DNA from: Silene conica
Lineage: Eukaryota > Streptophyta > Magnoliopsida > Caryophyllales > Caryophyllaceae
NCBI GenBank assembly: GCA_029255685.2
Contig: CM055311.2
Coordinates: 21,447,703-21,511,702 of the forward strand
Length of the DNA: 64,000 bases
Direction of reading: 5' to 3'
Positions within the stretch are counted from its first letter, which is position 1; every line of letters starts with the position of its first letter. Position numbers and translations under genes: made by a program. Positions 33,592 through 46,617 of this stretch are shown piece after piece. The notes under the pieces are model-generated. The model had not been told where the DNA came from and did not search any database. It saw only the letters and a program-made list of their open reading frames with translations.

Positions 33592-34240
33592 TTGGGAACG
33601 CATCACCCGTCACCAACACCCACTCACACCCCCAACCCACCACCCACCGCCACCACCCGCCGCCAGCAGCCGTCAATAGCCGCTGCCACTTGCACCTTCA
33701 TTTATCGAATTAAAGGTTTGTTATTCTTTTTAGTTTAATTTCAGTTTTTAATTTTATTGTTGTTTTGTTTTGTCGATTTAGTGATGTAGTAGCCAATTAG
33801 GACCGTCTTAGCTTATTAGGTTGTAGTAAATTAGGTTGTAGTAGCCAATTATGATGTTAAGTGGATAAATTGGGGTTAGGGTTTATATGAAATTGGGGAT
33901 TAGGGTTTATATGTCGATTAAGACGATGTTTTTGCCTTATTAATGTTGTTATGCTTATAATTGTTAGTTAATTATGTCAAATTAGGTATTAGGGTTTATA
34001 AAAATTGGGGATTTTTTGATAAGTTATTATTTGGGGTGTGTAAATTATGGTTGTTTAAGTTAATTAGTGTGTAAAAATCGCCTTAGTTTATTAGGTTGTA
34101 AATAATGGAGATTTTTGATGTTAGTGTTTATAAATAATGAAGATTTTTGATAAGTTATTATTATCCTATATATGATTAAGGTTGTTGTTTAAGTTATTTT
34201 ATTGTTGAATGTTAATTTATGAATTTATCTTTAGATTAAA
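33592..34240 (+). other. CACTA leader region before the transposase start
   Basis: A C-rich stretch (33600-33690) is followed by an AT-rich part with a possible leader intron (donor near 33717, GGTTTGTT; acceptor TTTAG at about 34234). No frame with a known domain is present. Confidence 0.4.
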
Positions 34241-37200
34241 ATGAAGAGATTGGAACGTTCATGGATGTATGATGGAAGGGTTGGTATTAAGAAGAAACGT
34301 CCTAATGCTAGGTTTATAGAGGGTGTTGCTGAGTTTATCGAATTTGCTAAGCAACAAGATGAATATAATTAACTCGGTAGAAAATCAACTTAGGTGTCCT
34401 TGTAACAAATGTAAAAACATGAAATACGCAATTGTCCTTGAGGTACAAGAACATCTCTATACAAACGGGTTTTGTCCAAATTATTATAATTGGATTTCTC
34501 ATGGAGAAGTATATTCTCCAATTCACGAACAACCTCACATCCAACCTCACATCCAACAACTTGATGAGAACCCATATAGAGATATGATTGTTGATGCCTT
34601 GGAGTACAATGTTCTCAATGATGACGACCGTCGAGCTATGAATGAAGAACAACCTCCAAATCCCCAAGCAAAGGCATTTTTTGACATGTTAAAAGCTGCG
34701 GAACAACCTTTATACAAAGGGAGCAGAATGTCATTATTACAAGCGGCCTCTAGGATAGTAACCTTGAAGTGTGAGAATAATATGTCATTTAATGCCGTTG
34801 ATGGTATTGCTTCTCTGCTTGAGGATGCTATCCCCGAAGATAATGTCATGACTCGAAGTTTCTACAATACAAAAAAAGTAGTTAAAGGACTTCAGTTACC
34901 GCATCAAAAGATTGATGCATGTCCCGAAGGATGTATGCTCTTTTGGAAAGATGATGCGTTGCTTGACAAGTGAAAAAAATGTGGAAGGGATAGATTTCAG
35001 ACAAGTGATGGAGAAGTTGTTTTGAAACCTAAAAAAGGCAACAAGAGTAATAGAAGGGGTCAAAAGTGTAAGAAACCAATAGCAGAGAACCAATTAATTT
35101 ACCTTCCTCTTTCCCCAAGACTTCAAAGAGTTTATTCTACCAAAAAAAATTCCGAACACATGACATGGCACAAAGAAAATCCGCGTACTCCGGGTAAGAT
35201 GTGTCATCCAAGTGACGGGGAAGAATGGAAACGTTTTGATCAGATGTATCCTGAATTTGCCGCGGAACCCCGGAATGTGCGACTTGGCTTGTGTACGGAT
35301 GGATTTAGTCATTTTACCCAATTTGGTAAGAAATACTCTTGTTGGCCCGTAATGGTCACACCATACAACTTACCCCCTTGGTTATGTATGAAAAGGGAAT
35401 TTATTTTCTTGTCTCTCATTATTTTCGGGCCTAAGAATCCGAAAGGGCATTTGGATGTTTATTTACAACCATTAGTGGAAGAATTGAGACAGTTGTGGGA
35501 AGTTGGGGTGGAAACATATGACGTTTTCAGAAAGCACAATTTTCAACTTAGAGCTTCACTCTTGTGGACAATAAACGATTTTCCCGCATATGGTATGCTA
35601 TCCGGTTGGGCTACTGCGGGACAGAAAGAATGTCCTCATTGCATGGGTGAAAGTAAAGCTTTTTGGCTTCCAAATTGCAAGAAAATGAGTTGGTTTGACT
35701 GTCATAGATGCTTCTTACCAGAAGGTAATCTTCTAAGGAGCAACAAAAAAGCTTTCAAAAAAGGTAAACAAGTACTTGATGATGCTCCAGTTCATCTTCC
35801 GGGTGATGCGTTGTGGGAGTTGGTACGTGATTTGCCATCTTCTATTGATGGTACCGATGAAGAGTTTAAAGAGCTGAAAAAGAAGAAGAATGGTTGGTAT
35901 AAAAGAAGCATTTTTTGGGACCTTCCATATTGGAAAACTATGCTAATCAGACACAATTTGGATGTAATGCACATAGAGAAGAACTTTTTTGAGCAACTCA
36001 TTGACATGATCATGGATGTTGAAGGCGAAACATGTGATACTGTTGCTTCTAGAAAAGACATAAAGACATTTTGTGATCGTCCCAAATTACACATTCGCAA
36101 AGATGGATCCAAGCGAAAAGCCATTTACACTCTGGACAAAGCTCAAAAGAAGGTATTATGTGAGTGATTAAGGAAGTTGAAGTTTCCTGATGGATATGCT
36201 TCAGATTTTCGTCGATGTGTTGATCTCAAGAAGCTCAAGCTACAAGGCTTGAAAAGTTATGATTGTCATGTATTCATGGAGCGACTGTTACCCGTACTGT
36301 GTGGAATGCAATTGTCGAGATTAGTCAATTTTTCCGAGATTTATTTTCCTCCTCAATATGTGTTGATGACATGATTCGTCTCGAAGATCAAATACCACAA
36401 ATATTATGTAAGCTTGAGATGATCTTTCCTCCTTCATTTTTCAACTCTATGGAGCATTTACCTGTCCATTTGCCCTATGAAGCCAAAGTTGGAGGACCCG
36501 TTCAATATAGATGGATGTATCCATTTGAAAGGTAATAATAGAAAGATTCGTTACTATATATTTTATTTTAGAATATTAAATTACAAATCTATATTATCAT
36601 TAAACATTGATCTAATAAATGTGTAGGTTTCTTAATCATGTGAAGAAAAAGATTGGTAACAAAGCTAAGGTAGAAGGTTCTATATGTAATGCCTATTTAA
36701 CAGAAGAGATTGCAAATTTTTGTTCTCTCTACTTTGAAAAGCATATAGAAACCAAAGCACGAAACTTGAATGTTGATAAAGCAGATGAAGTTGATTCAAG
36801 TTTACCCGAGTTTTTTCAAACTCAAGATGATGAAGGTTGTTCATCAAAAGGTGGAACGAGATATTTGGACGACAAGGAATACAATCGTGCTCACTTATAC
36901 GTTCTATCAAATTGTGAGATCTTAGAGCCATATGAAGCAAAATTCGTGACTGATTTTAGTAAGGAACATCCTAGTGTGAGTAAGGATGATGTTTGGGACA
37001 AACATGAGGTTAAGTTTCCAAAATGGTTTCAGAACCATGTCATTGAGTTCAATATCCAAGATGATTTGATAAGGAGTTTGGCCTTCGGTCCTTCACGCTT
37101 GGTTAAGACGTGGAACCGATATTCAGTTAATGGATTGAATTTCCACACATTCGACCACGGTAAGGGTAAGGCTAGATGCAACTATGGTGTCACTATTTCT

Positions 37201-37805
37201 TCTACTGATGACCATGAGTATTATGGAATGTAGAGGACATCTTTGAGATGTCTTATAATGGTCGTGATCGTGCTTACAAAACTACCTTATTCAAGATTGA
37301 ATGGAAGGATAATTCCTCGGCTGGAATGAGAGTACATGAATGTTACAAGCTTGTGGAAGTGAATAGTACCCGAACATACTCTAAGTATGATCCATTTATA
37401 CTAGCACATCAGGCTCAACAAGTGTATTTCACTTCCTATCCAAGCACGACAAATGATAGAAATAGTAAGGCATGGTGGGCAGTCATTAAGACAAAGGCAC
37501 GATCAAAAGTTGATACCACATTTTTTCAAGAAGAAATAGTATTAAATGGGACAATTTTGCCTCCAACAGACGGAGTCATTGACCAAAATGAGAATGAACA
37601 GTTTGAAGACTTGGAAGAGGAGGAGGATGTTGAGATTAATAATTTTGATGAGTTGGTTGAAGGATGGGAGGAATTAGATGAAGTGAGAGCTGAGGATGAG
37701 GAAGAGGAAGAGGATGAGGATGAGGAAGAGGATGAGGATGAGGATGAGGATACTGAGGATAATGAGGATGATGTTGATCATGAGGATGATGAAGATGATG
37801 ATTAA
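34241..37805 (+). pseudogene. TNP2-type CACTA transposase (TnpD-like), broken
   Basis: The ATG at 34241 gives MKRLERSWMYDGRVG..FIEGVAEFIEFA, the transposase-associated start (PF13963). After a frame change near 34370 this continues as CPCNKCKN and FCPNYYNWISHGE. The Transposase_21 domain (PF02992) follows, with CPEGCMLFWKDD, GKMCHPSDGEEWKRFD, RNVRLGLCTDGFSHF, HLDVYLQPLVEELRQLW, WTINDFPAYGMLSGW and IRHNLDVMHIEKN. An intron at 36532-36626 has good GT/AG ends. A DUF4216 (PF13952) region and a Glu/Asp-rich tail end the protein. Damage: in-frame TGA at 34971 and 36165, and frame changes near 34370, 36295 and 37232. In intact elements this enzyme cuts the transposon ends; here it is a recent pseudogene. 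Confidence 0.88.
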
Positions 37806-37913
37806 TTTGGTATAGTTGGTCATGTTATTATATATTGTTCATATTTGTATTAATCATTTATTTTATGCATGTTTGATTTGTAAGTATTAATACTTTTATT
37901 TATATGATTGTAG

Positions 37914-39527
37914 ATGGCAGGAGGTAGAGGAAGACAACGAGGCGGGCACAGTCGTCAGCAGAGTCAGCCTGCTGTGCAGCAGAAGGAGGAGTTGGTTCAG
38001 AGCAAATCTGAGGAGGACACACGTGTACAGATTCAGTACACACAGGATCGCAGGAAGATACTTGATCCAACAGGATTTTGGTAAGTTTTATTAAATTGTA
38101 ATTATTCATTTATTAGTAATAAATGGCTAGTTATTATAAGTTACAATTTATATATGTTTCAGGTTTAATCATCAGACCGCTGTTCGAGGTGTAACCAACA
38201 GCACAAAGTCATCTTTGTTAGGTCCTGTGCCCCTTAATTGGACATAAGCTAGTGAAGCTCAAAAAGAAGCCTGGTTTAATAACTTCCGGGTAACCAAAAT
38301 CCTTTTTATTAATTACTTATTTTACTCACTGTTATAGTTTTTCAACTAATACTTAATGTTGTATTTTTGAAGCTACATTTTTACTGGCCGCCTGAATTAG
38401 AGTCTACTGTCAATAGGAGGTACCGCGAAGTTGGAGCATCTAGATACAAAGACAATATCTATAAGATTGGTAAAAGGGGAAAGGCTCACATCTTAAAGGT
38501 ATATCTATACAATTACCTTTATTTGTCAATTGTATTGATTAAAGGATGAAAATTTCACTAATAACGACATAATTTATCATTGTTGTAGGTGAGGCGCTTG
38601 AGGGTCTTCTGAATCGGCGTGATACCCCAGAGTTTCGAGCCAGATCGGCACAGAAGGCCATGAACAAATGCGGAGGCAAGAAGGATGGAATGGCTGAGCC
38701 TACCCATCATGCTGGTTCACGGTCATTTTTGGACATACTTTTTGGTGTAAGTTTTCATATTAACACTTATTTATTTAGCTCGTTTATTTGAATATTACTA
38801 ATAATAATGTCCCTAAGCAAACATTGAATTTTGTTCGTATATGTAGCTAAACAAGAAGAAGAAGAATAAAAAGAAGAAGTCAGCTGATCAGTCAGCTGAT
38901 CAGTCAGCTGATGATCAGTCAGCTGATCAACCAGATGATATGTTGACTGATGATCCTCAGGCGACGGTCCCGGAACTGTTCCTTGCCACACATTCCAGGG
39001 TGAACGCTAAGAATGAGAGAATTAGGATTAAGCCAAAAGACAAAGCTTTATATGTAAGATTTTTTACTTATATAAGATAGTTTTGAATTCTTAACTAATG
39101 ATATTTATGTTAACTAATGATGGTAATTTTTTGTCAACTAATGTAGGAAGCATTCGAGGCTGAAAAAGAAGAACATCCCGAAGTACCAGATAATGCGATT
39201 TGGTTTAATTTGGTCAAGGGATATAAGAAGGGAAATGTGTACGGCACCGGAAAGGCCCATGGTGTCTTCTTCAAACAACCGGCCAGAAGATCCTCATATG
39301 AGCCTCGACAAACATATGAGCCGGCTCTTGTGAGTCAACTACAGACTCAACTCGCTGAAGAAAGAAGAGTGAATGCAGAACGAGATGAGCATTTTCGGTT
39401 GATGAAGGAGCGCATGGAGGCCATGGAGAACTTTTTCTCAACATGCAACCCCGGTCCACAACCACGGTATGACCCAACGATCCTCATGGTAAGGGTGGTG
39501 GTAGTGGAGCCGGCATGGGATTTGTAG
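37914..39527 (+). pseudogene. TNPA-like second CACTA gene (Transposase_24 type)
   Basis: Six likely exons have clear GT/AG ends: 37914-38080, 38163-38289, 38373-38498, 38589-38746, 38847-39053 and 39147-39527. The product starts MAGGRGRQRGG and has an LHFYWPPELESTVNRRYREVG block. A PF03004-like block follows: FRARSAQKAMNKCGGKKDG..HHAGSRSFLDILFG. Then come a Lys-rich stretch, an Ala-Asp-Gln-Ser repeat (about 38880-38935) and a C-terminal coiled-coil-like part with QLQTQLAEERRVNAERDEHFRLMKERMEAMENFF. One in-frame TAA lies near 38246 and exon 4 needs a different frame from exon 3, so it is probably non-functional. TNPA-type proteins bind the subterminal repeats, which lie just downstream. Confidence 0.75.
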
Positions 39528-39837
39528 CTTAGGTTGTTGGATAAGTTTTAGTTAGTTTAGCTTGAACTTGGATAGTGTAGTTGGATTAGCTTAAGGTTGG
39601 ATAATGAACTTGGATAATGTAGTTGGTTACTGTTTCGTCAGTTTAGCTTGTCGTTGGATAATGTTCTCATTTTTTAATAAATGAGAATTTCGTGTTTCAA
39701 AAGGTGCGGTTCGCGCAAATGGGTTGCAATTTTCTGTTTGCAGGTTTTCATTGCGTATTAGGATGACTAAATACGAGATTTGGCTAGATCGAAACGAAAA
39801 TAACATGAAAATTACCAGCCAATTCGGCGACTGAAAT

Positions 39838-40217
39838 GGTGGTTTTGGCGACTGCAGTCAGTCGCCAAAACTGGAAAAGCTACTGGAAAAAACTAACATT
39901 GGCGACTGACTTAACGACAATGGCGACTACACTACAGTCGCCAAAATGGCGACTCCCACGTTTCTCCAGTCGCCAAATTGGCGACTACCTGCCCTCTCAG
40001 TCGCCAATTTGGCTACTACTTTCTCAGTCGCCAGTTTCCCTACTTCGGCGACTGCTTTTTTAGTCGCCAAATTTGGCGACTGACAATAGTCGCCAATTTT
40101 TTTTGGCGACTAGGGCTTGCGACAGAACTTTGGCGACTAATGTCAGTCGCCAAATTATATTTGGCGACTGTCTTCAGTCGCCAAATTCCGTCGCCTGTTT
40201 TATGTATTCTTGTAGTG
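39838..40217 (+). repeat. CACTA 3' subterminal repeat array and terminus
   Basis: GGCGACTG and its inverse CAGTCGCC alternate about every 15-35 bases, often as facing pairs such as GGCGACTGCAGTCGCC-like units. The array ends in TTGTAGTG at 40217. Such arrays are the binding sites of TNPA-type proteins. The three bases after the end are AAT, half of the expected 3-bp target duplication. Confidence 0.85.
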
Positions 40218-40966
40218 AATTCGTATGGAGTCTTGTCAACAGCTTTAGACGGACTTCGGTTAAGTATTAGAGCGGCTGACAAAAGATCATAGCCCCACAA
40301 TGAATCAGGCACAACGGTGTGACTCATCATGGATCGAACCATATCAAGTAGAGTTCGATTTCTCCGTTTGGACACACCATTTAATTGTGGTGTTCCTGGT
40401 GGAGTCAACTGTAGCACGATGCCACAGTCTTTAAGGTGTTGATCAAACTCGTGTGAAAGATACTCACCACCACGATCAGAACGTAGTGCTTTAATCTTTC
40501 TTCCCAGCTGGTTCTGTACCCGATTCTGGTATTCTTTGAACTTGTCAAAGGATTCACTTTTATGCTTCATTAAGTAGACATAGCCATATCTACTCAAATC
40601 ATCCGTGAAAGTGATGAAATACCTATAGCCTTCTCATGCGTTGATCGACATAGGGCCACATACGTCCGTATGTATGAGTCCTAATAGGTCGGCAGCGCGC
40701 ATTCCAACACTTTTGAAGGAAATACGAATCATCTTACCGATGAGACATGATTCACACGTGCCATATGATTCGAAATCAAAGGCTGAGATAGCTCCATTCT
40801 GTATGAGCTGTTTTACGCGTTTCTCATTTATGTGTCTCATACGACAATGCCATAGGTAAGTTTGATCTTTGTCACCTACCTTTAATCTCTTATTATTCAC
40901 ATGTAATATTTCAGTGGTTTGATCTAAAACATAAATTCCATTCATGGAAACTGCCTTGCCATAAAT
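40218..40966 (-). pseudogene. Element B integrase region
   Basis: The minus strand shows GIYVLDQTTEILHVNN, the pre-integrase HCRMRHINEKRV, CESCLIGKM, HTDVCGP and RSDRGGEYLS, and the glutamate-bearing GVSKRRNRTLLD block, all close to those of element A. The part past the third catalytic block is cut by the CACTA transposon. Confidence 0.88.
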
Positions 40967-41913
40967 TGTAACACCCCCATTTATTTAAGGGCCTGCACTA
41001 GGACTCCCTAGATAAATAAGGATGTTACCATCCCGGTTTCCCGAGGCAGTAGATTCAGAGGAAGATAAACGGTACTTTAAATTAATAAGTTATCTCAAAA
41101 ACGAGTTTATACAACTGAACTAAAAACAAACTGTCTTGATAGAACAAAAGTACAACTCATAAAAACTACTATGGTGATCTAGACTCTAGGCAGGTCCGGA
41201 TCCAAGCTTCTCTCTCCCCTAGCTCCCATAGTCTCAGCACCTGTCAATCTGATCCCCAATAATTTGTTCATCACAGGTGATCACGAATACACGGGGTCAA
41301 CCACGAGGTTGAGTAGAGAAAACTGTAAATAAACCACATTACTATAAATTGAAAGTCGAGCTTCTCCACACCAATCACAGACCCTTAATTCTCCATACCA
41401 AACACAGACCCTTTATCTCCGCACCGATCACAGACCCTTTATCTCCGCACCAATCATAGACCCTTTATCTCCGCACCATTGTTATCACAGTATGATATAA
41501 ATGCACATTATAATGATCACATGATAATATATAACAAACATGCTTGATATCAATTATGAACGGTTTACACATCATCATATATCAGTAGTTTCCCCTACCT
41601 CAAACTGCAGAAGGAAAAAGGCAAATACGAAACTGCTCCTAAAAATGCTCCACGCGAAAACTTCCACCTAGATACGTATATACGATTATTAAACTTCCTA
41701 ATTCTCGTAATACATGTACACATTCTATTTATAGACACTTCCTATATTTAGAAAGCCTCCCAACCACCATGTTGCCCAAAATAGTAACTTTCTAAATATA
41801 GTAATTTCTAAAAATAGTAACTTCGATTTTGAAATTCAAACTATATAAAACACTCATTAAAATCATATCAAAGAATATTCTTACCATAATTACTAATATA
41901 CTCATAACAACAA

Positions 41914-41993
<80 letters not shown>

Positions 41994-43016
41994 TAAAGCC
42001 ATCCAAGCCATAAAACCCGACAGCCCCCATCCCGACTTCAGCACCCATTTCCACCGCCTACCACCACGTCGACCACCCACCAACACCAGGCCCTGACAAC
42101 ACCGACCACCATCTGACACCCCGACACCAGCACACCAGTCGACACCCCTTGTCGACTCTGCCCAGCAACCTTGAAACTCAGCCAGACACTCGCCTGAGTT
42201 CCAAATACACGGAAACAGACCCCTATCGAGCCCCGACAACCACCCTTGCACCACCCACACACCCACCAGTCTACACCACCGACAACCCTCCAGTAAGCCA
42301 CGGTGGTTTTACTGTATTGACCTCCCCCGAGTCGACAGTAAAACCACCCCCAAACCGATCCCTCTGACCGAGACAACCCTGAACAGAGACCACCAGGGGC
42401 TACGAACCACCCCTTCGACACTGACCCTACCACCTAGACCTGCTATGGCAACCACCCCACTACTGCCCTGACTACCACCCGTAAGGTGGTCTTACACATG
42501 ACCAAGGCTGGCGAACCACCACCCTTCGAACAGACCATAAACATAGACAGATTCAACATAAAAGCAAACAAATGTCAGACCCTTAGCACGCACCTGATTT
42601 CAGACTCCAAAACGAACGACCTAGGCACGGCTAACTGGCCAGAAAACTCCTTCTCTTACTGCTGTGAGGTGGCGGCTGTAAAACTAGGGTGTGAGTTGTG
42701 TTGTAGGTAGGTCAGATTGCAGAGTAAAACTGATCTTATATGGCGGCATAGAGTGATTTTAACGTGAGATGTAGTTGTGAGTGGGTAGGGTTTCGTTAGG
42801 GTTTTCTCGAAGTGTGGGCTGGTTTGCTTGGCACAAATAACGAGGCCCAAGACTCTATCCTATGGTCTCGAGTTCGAACCCCCTCTAAAGCATAAACCGT
42901 CATTTAAATCATAAAACATGTGTACCTACTAAATAATAAACATCGTAGTCTAGACTATCTTATCGTCACGAACTAAACCAATATCATTTCCGTAATAAAA
43001 TATACGGGGTATTACA
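40967..43016 (-). repeat. Element H 3' LTR (2050 bp)
   Basis: On the plus strand it opens TGTAACACCCCC and closes GGGGTATTACA. The purine tract (AAGGAAGGGAAGAC on the minus strand) lies at 43017-43030. It contains a tandem block of about 28 bases (CAGACCCTTTATCTCCGCACC-like, about 41377-41485) and a long AAT microsatellite. Confidence 0.92.
41914..41992. repeat. AAT microsatellite in the H 3' LTR
   Basis: About 26 trinucleotide units. The sister LTR has only about 8 units at 49315-49336, so the tract has changed length since insertion. Confidence 0.95.
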
Positions 43017-43217
43017 GTCTTCCCTTCCTTAAAAATGAACTTCATCCCGAAGTTCTTCCACACATAGGTGACAAACAATCAAATCAAACGAACTTGAAAC
43101 ACAAACATCATGAACTTGGGACACAACATCTCAAAACAATCTTCATAAAACTTACTTAAACTACAGAATGTTACATTCCAACCCCCTTAAAGAAAAGTTA
43201 CGTCCGCGTAACTTACC

Positions 43218-46200
43218 TCAATCAAACAAATGTGGGTAACGCTCCCTCATGGATGCCTCGGGTTCCCACGTAGCCTCCTCCTGATTATGATTGGTCCACA
43301 GGACTTTCACCAAGGACGTCTCCCCATTGCGAGTCTTTCGTACCTTCCTGTCCAGGATCTCTTTCGGAATCTCGACATATGCTAACTGGTCATCGATCTC
43401 GATCACCTCGTGGTGAAGCACATGTGATGGGTCACTCACATATTTCCTCAACTGAGACACATGGAACACGTTGTGGACCTTGGATAGAGCTGGAGGTAAA
43501 GCTAATCGGTACGCCACCTCTCCAACCCTGTCCAAAATCTCAAACGGTCCAATAAATTTTTGACTCAGTTTGTCACGCTTGCCAAATCTCATTACACCCT
43601 TCATCGGAGATACTTTAAGTAGAACCTTCTCTCCAACCTCGAAGGAAATATCGCTCCTCTTCAGATCTGCATAACTCTTCTGTCGATCCTGGGCGGCCCT
43701 CATTTTCTGTCGAATAACCTGAACCTGCTCTACCATCTCCTGGATCATATCTGGCCCTAAAGTCACAACATCAGCTCGATCATCCCAACACACAGGACTC
43801 CGACACTTCCTCCCGTACAACGCCTCAAAAGGAGCCATCCCTATACTGGCATGATAGCTGTTGTTATATGAAAACTCTATCAACCCCAGTCGGTCCTCCC
43901 AAGATCCTCCGAACTCAAGTACGCACGCTCTCAACATGTCCTCAAGAGTTTGAATCGTTCTCTCAGTCTGGCCGTCAGTAGCCGGGTGAAAAGCTATACT
44001 CATCTTTAACTGGGTACCCAAAGCAGCCTGCAACTCCTGCCAAAATCTGGATATAAACCTCGAGTCCCGGTCCGAAACAATATCCTTGGGTACGCCATGC
44101 AGTTTGACCACATTCTGAACATATGACTTAGCCAACTCGGCTTTACTCCAGGTATCTTTCATGGGAATAAAGTGAGCTGACTTAGTCAAGCGATCCACGA
44201 TCACCCAAATCATGTTGTTGCCCTTCTGAGTCTGAGGCAACCCCACAATAAAGTCCATCGAAATATTCTCCCACTTCCATTCTGGCACATCTAATGGCTG
44301 AACCTTCCCTTGAGGTCTCTTATGCTCCCCTTTCACTCGTTGACACGTCAAACACCTCGAAACAAACTCTGCGACTTCCTTCTTCATATTCGGCCACCAA
44401 AACGTCTTCTTAAGGTCCTTATACAGTTTATCACCCCCTGGGTGAACAGAATAAGGAGTAGCATGAGCTTCAGTCAGGATTTTCTTCTTTAGTTCCTCAT
44501 CACTCGGTACACACCATCGCCCACTGAATCTCAAACTACCGTCAGTATGAATACTGAACTTGGATGCCTCATCACCAACCCCGTTCTCCACCATCAAACG
44601 CCACTTTTGGATCCTCTCATCGTTCTTCTGCAATTCCCGAATCTCCCCCATACAGCTCAGGCTCCACAGTCAAATCACCAAGGGCATCCCCTTTCCGGAT
44701 CATAAAAATTCCCATCTCCCTTAATTCGCCATGCAACCTCACCCTCGATCTGGCACAACTTAAAGCATGCACTGACTTCCTACTTAGGGCATCAGCTACC
44801 ACATTCGCCTTGCCCTCGTGGTAGACAATCTGCATATCATAGTCTCTGATTAACTCTATCCACCTCCTCTGCCTCATGTTCAACTCCTTCTGGGTGTAGA
44901 TATACTTCAAGCTCTTATGATCAGAAAACACTTTAAAAGTGGCTCCATAAAGGTAATGGCGCCACAATGTAAGTGCAAACACGACTGCGCCCAATTCCAG
45001 ATCATGTGTTGGATAATTCTCTTCGTAAGTCTTCAACTGGCGAGATGCATATGCTATCACTCTCCCATTCTGCATTAGCACACAACCCAACCCATGCTGC
45101 GAAGCGTCGGTATAAACTTCGAAGTTATCACTCCCAACTGGCAAAGCAAGGATAGGAGCTGTTGTCAGGCGTTCCTTAAGGGTTAGGAATGCCTTCTCAC
45201 AACTCTCATCCCAGACAAAACGGTTCTCTTTCCTCATTAACGACGTCAACGGCTTCGCTATCTTTGAAAAATCTTTGACAAATCTCCGATAATAACCAGC
45301 TAAACCCAGGAAGCTTTGAATCTCACTGACATTCTTCGGACTTTTCCACTTAGTCACAGCCTCGATCTTACTAGGGTCAACAACCACTCCCTCCTTTGAA
45401 ATTACATGCCCCAGAAATGCCACTTTCTCCAACCAGAACTCACACTTACTCAACTTAGCATTGAGCTTATGCTCCTCCAAGGTCTGAAGTACTTTCCTCA
45501 AATGATCCTCGTGCTCTTCCGCATTCTTGGAATATACCAGGATATCATCTATGAATACCACCACGAACTTGTCCAGATAAGGACTGAAGACTCGATTCAT
45601 CAAGTCCATGAACACAGCTGGAGCATTAGTCAATCCAAAGGGCACAACCACAAATTCATAGTGGCCATACCTCGTTCGGAAAGCGGTCTTCGAAATATCT
45701 TCATCCTTTATTCTCAACTGATGGTACCCGGATCTTAAGTCAATCTTGGAGAAAACCCCAGCTCCACTTAACTGATCGAACAAGTCGTCAATTCTCGGCA
45801 AAGGATAGCGGTTCTTGATGGTCACATTGTTCAACTCTCGGTAGTCAACACAAAGTCTCAAACTCCCATCCTTCTTCTTCACAAACAGAACAAGTGCTCC
45901 CCAGGGGGACACACTGGGTCGGATGAACCCTTTCTCAGCTAGTTCATCCAATTGCTTCTTCAACTCCTCCATTTCTTTCGGTCCCATCCGGTACGGTGAT
46001 TTAGATATCGGTCCCGCCCCGGGTTTTAGGTCAATGGAAAATTCCACTTCCCTCCTCGGCGGTAATCCTGGAACGTCGTCTCGGAACACTCCTTCAAACT
46101 CCCGTACCACAGGTATCTCACTAGTCTTGGGGGTCTCAGCCTCACAATCCCACATTTGGCATAAGATTAGGCTCTCTCCTTTTCGCAAACTAGACTTCAG

Positions 46201-46605
46201 GGTATTGACGGATATGAATTTGATTTTTGGCTTAACTCGGTATCCCTAGTAAGAAACCCTCACTCCTTTAGGTCCCTTCAAGGAAATCTTCTTTTGATGA
46301 CAGTCGATAAAAGCCCTATACTTCCCCAGCCAGTCCATCCCTAAGATCACTTCAAAACCCCCCAAAGGAAATTCTATGAGGTCACCAAAGAAAGTTACTT
46401 CCCCGATTTTGATGGGTACAATACCGTATACTCTATTACAAACTATCGACTCGCCCGAAGGTATGGTCACCGAATCCGCGACCCAGTCGAATCTCTCAAG
46501 CCCCAAAGCCTTAACATGATCTCTAGACACAAACGAATGGGTGGCACCGGAATCGAAAAGTACGAAAGTAGGTTTAGAGTTCACAAGAAAAGTACCGGTT
46601 ACCAC
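43218..46605 (-). pseudogene. Element H pol region
   Basis: In order on the minus strand: protease VLFDSGATHSFVSRDH; reverse transcriptase with [29 protein letters not shown]-type blocks, [15 protein letters not shown] and the catalytic [11 protein letters not shown]; RNase H with [14 protein letters not shown] and HKSLKYI; integrase with the zinc-finger start (PGGDKLYKDLKKTFWWPNM, CLTCQRVK) and core blocks FIVGLP, VSDRDSRF and DGQTERTIQ supplying D, D and E. The end, VHNVFHVSQLRKY then PKEILDRKVRKTRNGETSLVKVLW..EATWEPE, is chromodomain-like. Treated as a fossil, close to intact. Confidence 0.92.
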
Positions 46606-46617
46606 ATGCGCATCCTC

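Larger units (their letters stand above)
33592..40217 (+). mobile_element. CACTA (En/Spm) transposon, left end missing
   Basis: It carries the two genes usual for plant CACTA elements: a TNP2-type transposase (34241-37805) and a TNPA-like second gene (37914-39527). A 3' subterminal repeat array follows, and the right end reads TTCTTGTAGTG at 40217, the complement of CACTACAAGAA. No CACTACAA start is visible near 33592, where sequence switches abruptly from LTR G, so the left end was lost in a rearrangement. The right flank is the integrase region of copia B, so the transposon had inserted into B. Without a left end it should not be mobile. Confidence 0.88.

Noticed and set aside
33130-33676. 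Gly/Val-rich plus frame and Pro/Thr-rich minus frames in LTR G
   Set aside because: They come from the GT-rich composition of the LTR, are repeated at 54990-55461, and show no domain.
42868-42893. tRNA-like GAGTTCGAACCCC in the H LTR
   Set aside because: Only a B-box-like stretch occurs, repeated in both LTRs, without an A box or cloverleaf.
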